Below are positions 11,801 through 55,151 of a stretch of 64,000 bases of DNA, in pieces (the stretch's first letter is position 1; each line of letters starts with the position of its first letter). This stretch comes from Leuctra nigra (taxonomy: Eukaryota > Arthropoda > Insecta > Plecoptera > Leuctridae). Location: contig OW203762.1 of the NCBI GenBank assembly GCA_934045905.1, positions 14,044,345 to 14,108,344 of the forward strand, written 5' to 3'. The notes beneath the pieces are model-generated. The model saw only the letters and a program-made list of their open reading frames with translations. It made no database searches and was not told where the DNA came from. The position numbers were made by a program, and so were the translations under genes.

Positions 11801-12948
11801 CAAAGTTTCAACTAGGAAATTTTATTCTAATTTCTCATTCAAAATGCCATTTTAGGAACATATTTTGAATTATTATTATATTATTATTTAAATAAAACAA
11901 CTCTGGTTTAATAAATGCAATAACAAAGGGTAAATAAGATAATAAAAACTTAACACTATGTAGTTCTCCCATATGCCGCCAGGATCGCGTCGTTCTTGAG
12001 ACAGTTCAAGGTCATATTTTATTCTCAAAAAATGTTACACGTTTTCGCGTTCAGTGGATACACTATTCATCTTAGGTATACAAGGCTGTGATTTCCATTC
12101 GCTCTGGACCTTCCTCATACTCATTTTGTTCCTGTTAATTTCATTTTTTGTGATGATAAGTGACAACAATATTATCCTTGCATATTACATCATAATCAGT
12201 ACATTTTCACTGTGGCCATCTTTCATTCTGGTCATATGAAAAGAGTTTGGTGTCCAATTTTTTTTTTAATTGATATTATGTCTTTTAATTTAGATTCCAA
12301 TTATTCGATATTCGATTCGATATTCTAAATATTTTTGTCAATTATTCGATATTCGTATTCGAAGTCAAAAATCACTATTCGCACACCCCTAAGAACACAC
12401 AACACCACTGAACTAAATTATGGCACAAGCTGGACAAATTATGACTGCTGGTAGTTCATCCTTGAAGTATTACGATTATGTTATGCAGCAATATTTTCAT
12501 GTTTCATGAACACTTTGAGAATGTACCAGATGTCATAAGGTAATGCAGTGTGGGCATTACATAGTTACGTGAATTACAAGCATAATACGTGCATTACGTA
12601 TTATTTAGTTTCGTGGCCTTGATAATTGTGTGTTCTTTTATGATTTTTCTTATTCGTTTTGACTTTTGTGTGAAGACTAAACACAATAAAAAATAACTTT
12701 CAAAATTCTCGCATCACGAACTGGTTCCTTAGTGGCAAGAAGGAATTCTCTGTCACCAGTGGATACAGATGAATTGATGGAGGGATCTTGTGGTTGCAGA
12801 TTCCAGTATGGAGCGAGACAAGTTCATGTCGCCTGTGGACGCCAAAGAGTTCGGCATCATCGATCTCATCCTGGATCATCCACCGAAACATGGCGCCGCG
12901 TCTTCCACATCCGTTGTAGATGAACTCAATGTTGTCAAGAGTGCTTAA
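8802..12948 (+). CDS. ClpP: Mitochondrial ATP-dependent Clp protease proteolytic subunit
   Basis: Five exons join in phase: 8802-8825, 9221-9400, 9732-9898, 10462-10685 and 12800-12948, encoding 247 aa. ClpP forms the tetradecameric serine-protease chamber that works with ClpX in the mitochondrial matrix. The catalytic triad is intact: Ser131 in GQACSMAS, His156 in MIHQPS and Asp205 in MERDKF. The spacings of 25 and 49 residues match those of E. coli ClpP. The oligomer and handle segments ([32 protein letters not shown]) are conserved. Exon 1 encodes only MNSVTRIL. I chose it because it is the only nearby ATG that ends in a GT donor in phase 0, and it gives a basic Ser/Thr/Asn-rich presequence ending LFHTS, typical of mitochondrial import. 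That exon is the least certain part. Intron 4 (2.1 kb) carries a SINE and a hAT-like element. Confidence 0.93.
10763..11043 (-). mobile_element. tRNA-derived SINE, copy 1 (ClpP intron 4)
   Basis: Read on the minus strand, the element starts with a tRNA-like head: A box TGGCTGAGTGGT and B box GGTTCGATTCCC, both slightly mutated here. A body follows with ggaaggtaccctactaatagg, a (tcat)-rich segment and the tail cgctgcagaacagtgc. Sister copies are at 13,908, 24,356, 40,291 and 44,760. Confidence 0.75.
11372..12391. mobile_element. hAT-like MITE with TAGGGGTGTGCGAATA termini
   Basis: The left end TAGGGGTGTGCGAATATTCG and the right end ATTCGCACACCCCTA are inverted copies, followed inward by arrays of ttcgaata-type palindromes. 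Flanks AGTAACAC and AGAACACA resemble an imperfect 8-bp duplication. Inside lies a second inverted repeat (about 11,651-11,720 and 12,047-12,113, near-identical arms containing cttgtatac and ccactgaacgc), so this may be a nested foldback. It encodes no protein. Confidence 0.6.
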
Positions 12949-13907
12949 TACTTGATTCATGTTAATTTTGTTTATATTAATAATATTATACTTTTAATGT
13001 TACTGGGAATATAATTTTATTTAAATATATTCTACCTATCATCTTTTACACATACCTACCTGCTTCATCATTTTCATTATAGATACCAGATTTAATATAT
13101 TATTTTGAATCGATATCTAAACCCATTAATGTATTGGGTAGTTTGCTGGACAATTATTTTATGTGAATTTTCCAAGGTAACGGAGCCATATCATGTAGAT
13201 AATTCATGAAAATGTATCATCCCTTGGAGAGAAACTGACAGCAGAGAAACGTAATCAAAAAATGTTTAGTAAATTAAGTATTGAAAGTTAGTGGAAGCTA
13301 GTGATGAATAAAATCCATGTTTCACTAAATTGCATTCGATATTAAATAGATTTTTTTCATCCGTTTTATCAATTCATACTCTCTGCCTTTCTTTTTGAAA
13401 TAATTTTATTCAAATTACCTTTTACAAACTTTAAAAAATTGATATATTGATAATTTGAATTTGGATTCGATATGCTCAATCAATTTTCCTATTCGATTTA
13501 TTTATCGAAGTAAGAATCGAATCGATTAACTAAATTGATCTTTTCAAGCTCGCACCCCTTTGGGGGAAATGCTCTCTAATGAAAGTTACTAGTTTGTAAA
13601 TCTTAGATGGATTGACACTGTTGGTACTCAAATATTGTATTTTTAAACAAAATGGAATTTTTCATTTCCCAAAACTTTACTTCTGCATTTTTGTTGAAAA
13701 ACTGATTCATGTCAACTAGTAGGAGTAGGTGTACCTTGCAAGAAGCAAATTCGCACCGTTGAGGTTGTGAATAAATGATTGTGAATTTTTTGACATATCG
13801 GGAGTACAAAACTGCATGGCGCTCGCAACTTCTAGGCACGAGTAATGATTTCGGTCGGTGGAATGATAATGCAATATATTCGTAAGATACCAGTCTCTGG
13901 TACTGCT
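12949..13907. other. ClpP 3' flank and AT-rich non-coding sequence
   Basis: No gene seen. An AATAAA hexamer at about 13,307 is a possible but distant ClpP polyadenylation signal. The stretch at 13,440-13,550, rich in tcgat and tcgaat, resembles the terminal arrays of the element at 11,372 and may be a decayed relative. Confidence 0.4.
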
Positions 13908-14192
13908 TTTTTTGTCTGGGGCTTAACGTCGCACTGTTCTGCAGCGAGGCTAATGTCGACGGATGAATGATTATCATTATGATGATAATTGGGAGATGAT
14001 GGTGAAGAGTAGCTAAGAATGGTAGGTGGGAAGGAGGCGGCCGTGCCTATTAGTAGGGTGCCTTCCAGTTCCCAGCATTTGCCTGTCGACTGAGGAAATA
14101 ACACGAAAAACACAGTCAGGAAGGACGGCCGCGGGAATCGAACCCGGGCCTCCGGAATACAAGTTCAGAGCGCTACCACTCAGCCATACCTG
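13908..14192 (-). mobile_element. tRNA-derived SINE, copy 2
   Basis: Nearly full-length. On the minus strand it shows the tRNA-like A box (TGGCTGAGTGGT), B box (GGGTTCGATTCCC), the conserved body and a 3' end gccccagacaaaaaaa. It differs from the 24,356 copy by scattered substitutions. Confidence 0.8.
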
Positions 14193-15024
14193 TTCCGTCT
14201 CTGGTACTTCAACAGTTCATATAAATTTAACTTGATCTATAATAATTCAATGCGTCCATCGCGTTCATAGTGGAGGGAGAGTTTCAACGAAATCAACGAA
14301 TTTTCAGGAATTTGTTAATTGTTATAGGTATTTTCGATGTTCTTTTCGATGTGCCTAATCTACGCTTATTTCTCTATGGATTATGAATGCAGAATTAGTT
14401 TTTCCAACTTGATGGGAACATTCTTCCCACATAATACTGAGTTAATTTTATTACTTCGTTATAATTAACGAATTCATTTAAATGATATGCAACAAAACCT
14501 GCAAACGGGTTGATCATATAATCACTATTCTCATATGAATGATAATGAGCAAGACAGAAGACTGGGAAGTGACGATGCATATGCATCAGCTTCTAGATCT
14601 ATTGGACTATCACGCTATTCCACGATCACTATACCTTGCTACAGGACTCGAACTCAGGACTTCTGTATGTGTGGTAGGTACTTCAAGCTCTTGGTGACGT
14701 CAGCAGACTCTGGTCCATGGCGCAGCATCTCGATGCCACGAACAAGAATAGAATACGATATAGATGATCTCAGAACCAAACCAATACGAGTCTCTTGCAG
14801 TTAAACAGAGATATAAATAGTAGCGTTAAACTCATGAATAATTTTATTAAAGCGAGCGTAGCGATGCGTCTCCACACCACGGTACTCTTAAGGGTGGCTC
14901 TTTCTCTGTTTGTGATTTTGTCTGTTTGTGAAACTTTTGCTTGCTCTTTTCAGGGGAAATTGAATGCTTTGCCTAACTTCTAGTATTTTTGGTAATTTCT
15001 GAAGATTGTTTGATCGTGTTCATG

Positions 15025-15084
15025 CATAGCCAACTGACATTTCGTGGATGAAAGTTTTCATCCACGAAATGTCAGTTGGCTATG
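15025..15084. repeat. Perfect 29-bp inverted repeat with 2-nt spacer
   Basis: The arm catagccaactgacatttcg(tggatgaaa) at 15,025-15,053 is followed after two bases by its exact reverse complement (15,056-15,084). Such an almost loop-free palindrome could extrude as a cruciform. Confidence 0.85.
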
Positions 15085-18052
15085 GTTCATGATTGTAAAA
15101 AAGTTGAAAAATATTACACTTCTGTACACAACACCAAGATTATGTACACCAAGATTTTTTCCCTCGAATTTTTGTTAATTTTTTTAAAGTTTTTAATTGA
15201 GGAGTCATGGCTGGAATTTTTACACAGAGTGTTTATTTATTTTTTCAGTGTCTGTCAGGACGATTGCTTAGGAAAAAGGATAGATAGGTACACAGAAGAT
15301 AAATAATGTACTACGATATTTTTGCTGCAACCACCACCTACATTTTTATTAGGTTATCAACTTACATTAAAGGTCCAGCAAATTTCAATTTTATAATGAA
15401 GCAAAATACACTCTAATCGCAAAATTAATGCATTACTTTTCTCATGAGCACTTTAAAAGCAGATCACATTAACATTACGACATTATTTATATACATTCAA
15501 TTTACAAAACTGAAATAATTATTCACAAGCTCATAGACAAAATAAGATAAATGTTAATACACTATTAGCACCCTATCACAGATTTTCGGGACATTACTTT
15601 TTATGATGTAAAATAACCACAAAGAGAACTTTATCTCGTAACTTGTCCTCTTGCCAACTAAATCCTAATTCATTTACATAAAACAACATTACGTGTCTTT
15701 CAAAAATCGTCAAATTACGAGTGATTTAACTCAAATTAATTTACTTCTCATGAAACGTTCTATTTAGATTTTGGAACACAATGGCAGTGTTTGAATTTAA
15801 CTCCACTCACAGCCTTCTAGAAGTATTCCGACAAGTTTCCGCGCAACTACAGTGACGCACGTGTATATACGCGAGTGAACAAGAATGCAAGTGATCAAGT
15901 TGGCTAACCTGTGAGTGGCAGCGATGGACGCGGATTGGCCATGATTTAATCATCAGACGCGACGTGAGGGCCGGGAGCAAAGTAGTCTGAACCTTTCAAA
16001 GTGATAATTATTGACTCGACATTCTTGCCGTGCAATTTATTTCTGGTTTGCTCTCTATAATTTGTCCTCCCACCACCATACAATACAACGCATCGTGACC
16101 GTACAAAACGGCTATGCGAATCTGGAATAGTAAGCACCCGGCATTTGGTTCCTTTGCGAACTTTTTCGCGATATGATATTTCCATTGATTATGCTTATTC
16201 GAAGATGTCTGGAATAACAGGGTTTTCTCTTTTGCTCCCGGTCTACTCCCGCGGCAAAATCCGTCGCATAACTACAGTTATTAAAGATGCATTCATATCA
16301 TTCTTGGGTGCATTATACAAATGAAAAAAGGATAACCAGAAATTGAATTCTAAAGAGAAATGTAGTGCACAATCTTCATGCAAAGAAATCCATATTGTCA
16401 TTATGCCAGCAAAAAGTGTAGAAAACAACTGGTGTGATGTAATACGTGGGGACAATTTTTAATCGTGCGAAGATATCAATGCCATCCATCCTATCCAGCT
16501 TTTGGTGAAATATTTTCTGACGGTCGAGATTGAAATATTGATACAAAAACATTATGTCGATATATGATTGCCGTTTACTTCAGAATTGGACAGAAGAATG
16601 AAGAGGAGTCCTTGAGGCTGTCGTTTTGACGTTTAGTGCTTTTAGTTTTACGGCTCCAAGGCAAAACAACGCACAAATAAACACATACATAAATTTCACG
16701 CGGATCGAATTAATTTCTAAAATTTGAATATTACTCCCACACTTTGTAGACTCCACGACGGCACTGTTTCATCTTTAAATGACTCGTATACAGATTATTA
16801 GATCGGGTTCATTCACCACTAATAACGCGCAATAAAACCAGGATAATTGGGATGATCCTTCGTCCGACATGTCGACGACATTGTCAGGTCAGACGTCTTC
16901 TTCCGAGAATGTCCACCGGCCCTTCACGACTTCTCCACTTTTACATGACATCGTTATAAAGACGAAATAATTACGAAGCGTATTTTTACAAAAGAACAAA
17001 CAAAAAAAACACAGTTTATGAGATCATTGATAAGCTGTCCTACAAAATTATACGTCGAAGAAAATTCTTCTGACCAACACAGCGGTTCCTAGCATTAAAA
17101 TCTCACTATTATGTATAAAAGAAAAACAAATAAGATGCAAGTAGAGGCTAGGTGCGAGCGTTCATATTATTTCAAGCCACTGGAAGCTATTTACACTAAA
17201 TATAATTCGAAGAACACTTGAAAGCAGCGGGTTGGCGTAATGGCAGTAGAGTCGAGAGAGGTGTCATCGAGAGTACATCCGAATATAATTTTAGACTAGG
17301 ACAAAACTGATATCTGTGTTTAGTTTTCAGCAACACTTGCTCATGGGCATCCTTAATCGACTCTACCACGTGACCAGCCTTTAAGACTTAAAGGCCGAAG
17401 CAGCTCAGTTGGTTATGACGTCACAATCTGAAGAAATATTCATCTGCTCGGATAGTTATATCGACAAGATAACACGATCGATAACAATTAATGTTCTCGC
17501 AAATCAAGAATAAATTTACTGAAGTTCAACTTAAATGACGTCATTTGAGACAAAATTAACTTGTATTTACTAACTTGGAATGAGTATACTTATCCGAGCA
17601 ACTTAAGGTGCAGGACCGCCAATCTACTCTCCCCCTTTATTCAGATTGTGACCTTGTTGAAGATAACTAAAGCGAAAAAGTAGTAGAGAATGAATTGTTA
17701 TATGAAGTTAGTGGATACTTTTCTAGATATAATCGACCTCCTAATAGTTGTGAGCGGCTATATTTGGCATAAAACTCTAATATTTCGCTGAAATTCAAAT
17801 TCAACGAAATTCTGAATTTGAAGTTCGCTCATAACTTTTTTTTATTTATTTATTTAATCCAAAATTTCTTAGATCAATATTCTAAACTAGAACTGTTTCG
17901 CTTCATTGGCTAGCTGCAACCAGACGGTTACAATCAGAAAAATGGCGGCTTAAGGGGTGATCCATCCCTTAATTATTTCTACGTGTAATTGATAATCACC
18001 AAGATTATCGTGTGATTATCAGCCTCGGCCTTTAATCCCGCGCCGAGCATGT

Positions 18053-18054
<2 letters not shown>

Positions 18055-18083
<29 letters not shown>

Positions 18084-18085
18084 CA
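18055..18085. repeat. GA dinucleotide microsatellite
   Basis: An uninterrupted run of ga repeats follows gtgagaaa just past the lowfat stop codon, so it would be transcribed as CU repeats in the lowfat 3'UTR. Confidence 0.85.
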
Positions 18086-18128
18086 GCTGCGAAACGAAGC
18101 AAAGCGTGTCGCATGTTGTTGTGGGAAG

Positions 18129-50205
<32,077 letters not shown>

Positions 50206-50560
50206 CTTTCAGCCGAGTGTCAACGACGACAAGTGTCAAGAAACCCCCGTGCGTGTCACCGCGACAATCTCGTTCGAATGTTGGCTCGTTTGAATGAGGT
50301 TTCGGGCTCTCTGGTCCGTCCGATAAGCTCTCTACGTTCCCTTCAACTGCTAGCCGAAGCAACCAACCTCTCGCAGCATAGCATAACAAAACACGGACAA
50401 AAAAACAACACTCACACTGAGAGAGGAAGAAAGAAAGAGAGGAAGAAGTATAGGAGATGATTGTGAGATAGATAGAGATGGTGATGCTGCCCCTCTCCTC
50501 GTCCCAGCAGCATCCAACGCTGTTGCTGGACCATCATCTCTTCAAGGCCTAGGCTCTTAC
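50206..50560 (-). promoter_or_regulatory. lowfat 5'UTR and promoter region
   Basis: CpG-richer sequence immediately upstream of the lowfat start, with purine-rich agagaggaagaaagaaagag near 50,418. No TATA box is evident. The role is inferred from position. Confidence 0.35.
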
Positions 50561-50561
50561 C

Positions 50562-50880
50562 CTACAAACACTGGGAGGTCCCTGGACGCGTCCTAGGCCG
50601 TCCCAGATGGGCGTACGGGCCTGCCCAGGGACCTCCCGTCTTATGGGTGATTAGCATGGAGTGAGACTCCCGGGGCCTGCCACTGGGAATAAGCCCGGGC
50701 GGCGGCCTGGGCCGTCCCATGACGCCCGCGCGGGAGGTATGGGCCGTCCCTGGACCCTCCCGGGCGGCCCGCGCGGGAGGCATAGGCCGGCCCTGGCCCC
50801 CGCCCGGGCGGCCCGCGCGGGAGCAGCTGCTCGCTTTGTAGCCCCCTCCCCCTACGCACATTCCATAACGGTCACGTGCT
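50562..50880. repeat. GC-rich dispersed element, copy 1
   Basis: Begins taccctacaaacactggg and continues with iterated ggccgtccc, ggcccgcgcgggag and gggacctccc words. A second element at 58,915-59,117 ends with the exact reverse complement of the 18-bp terminus. Its GC content is very unlike its AT-rich surroundings. Confidence 0.6.
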
Positions 50881-51218
50881 AGCTTGCTAGGTACACTCTC
50901 ATTCAAAATGCAGTACCTACAAAACGTGCCTCTGATCCAGACACGTGCATATAGGCACTAATTTTGAATGCGAATGTACCTGGAAAAAATACGTTTCATT
51001 AAGACATAATTAATTGCAAACGTGAGTGACACGAGAAACGGGATTTTTTCACAATTTCGGAGAGTGGGCGTTGCCATACGAAAAAATAATCCAGGTATTT
51101 TCTTCCAGGGTCAATGTATTAGTTCACAGTTCACGGAATATTTCACAACAGTTGTAATTTGTTATGTCAACTAGAAGAACAGTAGGTACCTACTCAAACA
51201 CATTAGAAATGCATTTAA

Positions 51219-51747
51219 GGTGCTGCAAGCGCTAGCGATTTTGCTGCTTTTTGTAGACACTTTTTGCGATACGATTGGAGACGAAACGGGTAGACCAAAT
51301 TATTTTAAATTTTAATCGTGATTAGATTAAAGACAAACTTAGGGTTATCCCTTGGTACATTTTTAATTTTTTGTTTCGTTGATTAGTAATAATTAGTGGC
51401 TTTTTGGTGAAAAATTAGCTGTTTTCTTGTCTCCCTGGCCGCCGTATAAAATTAAATTTCAAAAATGTGCCAAGTGATAACCCTAAGTTTGTCTTTCATC
51501 TAATCATGATTAAAATTTGAGATCAATTGGTTTTCGGGTTTGGTCTCCAATCGTATCGCAAATTTCATAGTTTTGCGCGGTTTTGTTGAATAACCGGCGC
51601 CTAATTAACGATGCAATATGCAAAAATGAAAAAGTGCTACTAATATGCAATCAGAGTGGTCATGTGAACATCCTGTAAAAGTTACACTCGCTTATGAAAC
51701 AATATTTCTCTCTAAATTTTCTAAAACGGCCGAGCGCTAGTATCACC
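51219..51747. mobile_element. Foldback MITE flanked by TTAA
   Basis: Outer ends ttaaGGTGCTGCAAGCGCTA and AGCGCTAGTATCACCttaa are inverted. Inside, two roughly 115-bp arms (about 51,260-51,390 and 51,440-51,570) are near-perfect inverted copies sharing gacaaacttagggttatc. TTAA on both sides would suit piggyBac-type insertion, but cat/atg beyond it are also symmetrical, so TTAA may belong to the TIR. Confidence 0.55.
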
Positions 51748-51759
51748 TTAAATGGTCAA

Positions 51760-53941
51760 ATATTAATAAAAAAAAAAAATAGCCGGTACCTAATTTATAA
51801 AGTTAATCAGTGGTTATTGGAAGTTATTTTATCTCGCCATGTTTCCCTATTGTTTGAAAGCTGTTCCACTGACCTGACACATTACCTAAGGTACCTCCTA
51901 CTGTTTTTATTTTTAACGCATTTTTATTTGGAGGAAATATTTTGGGATCATTTGAAATCCTCAACTTGACTGTCACATAATGGGGAAGTCTCGTGAAATT
52001 CAGATTTCAGAATAATAGACCCTTATTTTATGAAAGTTGATTATGTTGCTGAACACAGATGTGATTTTATTTTTGCTGTGGGATGAATAGTTTTCAAGGA
52101 ATGAATTTACAAAGTTTGATTACTTTTAACAGGAAAATTTACAGAAAATTGACAGATGATCCACAATGGTAACACATTAGTGTAAGTGGATTCTTGTAAT
52201 ACGTCGTTTTTCCCGCCAAAAGTCCCATTATAATTGAATTTCATTTGCATGAATTAATTTTTAACATTTCGCGGGTGACAAATGTCAGTAATTATTTGCG
52301 TTGATATTTAAAAACTTACTGGAACAAAATTTCTAGAGACTTAAGTATTACCTACCTTATTCATAAAAAAATGAAGAAGGATAAAAAGATCCATAATTTT
52401 TGTTTATGAATCAGTTGTTGGATTTTGAAATTAGCAATTATTTTTTGATAATCTCCCACAGGACGATTGAATCGTTTCAATAATAAATTTTTCATGTACT
52501 CTTCCCTACTTACTTAGGTACTATATTGTTTTGATAAATTACAAAAAATAAAATGCTACACATAGGAGATTCACTGCAATTGAATTTTAGGAATAATAAA
52601 GAGCAGGAAAACACACGAAAATTAAAAAAAAAACAGTTTCATATAATATAAACGTATATTATTGTAAAAGATTATACTACCACATCACTTAAAATTTTTA
52701 AATGTCCTTCAACCTTCACACGTCACATAGTATCAAAACATTCTGAGGTAGGTACTACCTGGCAGTGAGTCTGGCACGCTGTCTCTTTATCGACAAGACA
52801 CAATTCGGATTTTACTTCACTCACGGATATGTTGGCACAATTTTTCATCTTCAGTTTTTCAAGAAAATGAATGCTATTGAATACGTATTTCTTTCATCTG
52901 AAAAAATAAAATTGCAGAGTATTTAGGTAATGTACCTTGTACTAATAATGTTCGCAAGATATTTGCAATTATTTATTATTGTAGGTACAGATTCTAACCT
53001 AAACAAGATTTATACAAGATCTTGAAAAGTTTAGCAAGATCATGCAGCGTATTGTTAGAAGTGTTTTTTATTTTTTGTGTAAATTTTTATTCGGTCAGAC
53101 CAATGAAAGTCCAACATTTACAAGATCTTGTTATCAGTAAGATCTTGTTAATTTTGTCAATATTTAACACTATTATTATGCTATGCTCAAAAGAATTTTC
53201 CGATTTAATGGCCAGATACTGGATTCCATCCATAAATTATTAGCACACGGTCTTACGGTGTCGAGGACTGACATCCGCAATCTACGTGGATGCAACTTCT
53301 TTTGAGCATGAGGCTGCCTAGCAAATAGTTTCTACCTACTACACAAGAACTATTTATGTAAATAACTGCAATAGCAGATAGCTGCAAATAACAGTCTTTA
53401 CAAAAATTTTAAAAATTGAATTTTTGGCACAGAGTGATCCCTAAAAAAAAGAAAGATAGATTCAATGAAGAATTTGTAAATTGATAGGATAAACTTCTTG
53501 GCAATGAATAATACAAAAATCACTTTTGTGTTGTGTGACCTGCCACAATAATCACTTGAGGTACAATTATTACCATTAGGTACACTATTTATTTAAAACC
53601 CCAATAAAAATTTGAAACATTCTATATTGCATAAATGTGATTTATAGGTAAGGTTAGAGGAAATACTACACATATAAAATACTAAAATGTGGCTTACCAT
53701 CAGAGAGTTCTGAATCATTACATCTGTAGGGTAGGTAACATTTAATCCATTAACTCGATGAAGTCCCAAGTCCTGTGCATCTTCAGAATTCTCGCTAATT
53801 TGCCAAGAAGTAAATTTACTTTTTAATTGAAGTAGGTAGGCAATTAAATCGACTCTAGAATAAGAGCAGGGCAAGTTCACGGTGAATCTGTAGAACCTAC
53901 AAAAAGTAAGGTGAAAGTTAGCAACTCAAATTAATTTCCTC
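51760..53941. other. AT-rich intergenic region
   Basis: No recognised gene. A 95-codon minus-strand open frame (53,593-53,880) has no domain I recognise and is probably chance. Confidence 0.4.
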
Positions 53942-54720
53942 TCAGCCATTCCGTGTTACGGGTGTACGGGTGTAAGATGCTATGTTCAGCATCTTATTCA
54001 TCAAAATAAAAATAGTTCTAGGATCATTGTGCAGCCTTCTAAATTTTTTATGTAATTTACATGGTTCGACACGAAATTTAAATTTAAATGCGGTCCCACA
54101 ATTTTACTGATAACAAAATAACTATTCAAACTTAAAAAAAAACTGATTACATATTTGGAATCAGCAAGAAAATACCATGAATTTAATATAAAAACATGCT
54201 GATTTATTTACATTTAATAATTCAGCAGTCATCATGTATTATGTGGCATAATATGTCTGCATTCGCATGGAATGGCTGCTCTCTTACCACCGGCGCGTTG
54301 GAGGAAATTCAAAAGGTGCGGTTTATTTTTTTGGATGACAACATTCAATCTCAAAAATTTTACTACGTATTTGAATGAAGCGGGACCACCATTCAATGTA
54401 TGTATCTACTACCTCCGACAAGAATGTAATTTCCATGCAACATAATTTTTACTTTCGGATCACAGCAAAAATGTTTGTTATTGGCCTTGTAAGGTACCTA
54501 CATAAACAAAAATAATTGATGTATATCAGCCATTCCATGTAACTGTTGACATCAATGTTAAATTTTAAAATGTCTCAAAACTTTGAGTGTTTGGTATGAA
54601 ATGAAAGGTAATTTCATGGGGATTCTGTAATTGCAAAGCTTTTTCTTGTAAACGAAATACTTTTATAAATATCTTTAAAAATGTGAAACTGTAAAATCCG
54701 CCATAATTTTATTTGAATTT

Positions 54721-54838
54721 ATGCCTCCAATCTCAACTCTCTCACAGCCACCTAGAATGTTTTGTGCTTATGGTGTTTTGGCGCAATTGTTTCCTCTGAA
54801 CCTGAGTTTGAATATCAGCTACCAAAATCTGTCAAAAA
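54721..54838 (+). CDS. Possible first coding exon of the transposase-like gene
   Basis: ATG at 54,721 opens a frame MPPISTLSQPPRMFCAYGVL... that ends in phase 1 at AAAAA|GTGAGT. The acceptor ttttag at 55,159-55,164 continues in the same frame (...LSK-S-Y-MAPVKERVAKF). The alternative is translation from ATG 55,170. The hydrophobic content of the peptide is unremarkable and I know no homologue. Confidence 0.4.
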
Positions 54839-55151
54839 GTGAGTATTTTACATAGTTATATCAAATTTTGTATTAATGAGCTTGGTATGTAGCACCCGTA
54901 ACAAATTTTCTTAATTATTAATGTAAGAAACAAACGGTTTCTGCAAAAAGACTGAAACTTTAGATTTTTTAGGTTAAGTACATGACTAATCACATGCAAA
55001 CTTAAAATTGGTGAGATATTATTTATTTATTATTAAAAAAATGTGTTACGGGTCCCACATTCTTTACTGTTACGGGTTCTACAGTACATTTTCAATTGCA
55101 TTTTGCTTACATTCAAATACCTAGTGTTGCCTGCTATCTAAAATATCATTT

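Larger units (their letters stand above)
14193..18128. other. Non-coding region downstream of lowfat
   Basis: No convincing gene. It holds part of a dispersed repeat beginning gcgagcgtagcgatgcgtct (about 14,852), a near-perfect short hairpin (15,025-15,084), and probably the lowfat 3'UTR toward the right end. The segment 17,640-17,900 is low complexity around tttatttatttattt. A GA microsatellite sits at 18,055-18,085. Confidence 0.45.

Noticed and set aside
12700..12960. 86-codon minus-strand frame
   Set aside because: It is the antisense shadow of the last ClpP exon.
50562..50906. 114-codon glycine/arginine/proline-rich frame
   Set aside because: An artefact of the GC-rich repeat, which is open in several frames.
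52750..52900. Minus-strand frame containing several cysteines (NCANISVSEVKSELCLVDKE)
   Set aside because: The apparent upstream acceptor places a stop codon in frame, and nothing else supports an exon.
53593..53880. 95-codon minus-strand open frame with possible splice sites
   Set aside because: No recognisable domain. Its phase does not fit the candidate upstream exon at 58,439, and an ORF of this length is expected by chance in 64 kb of this composition.
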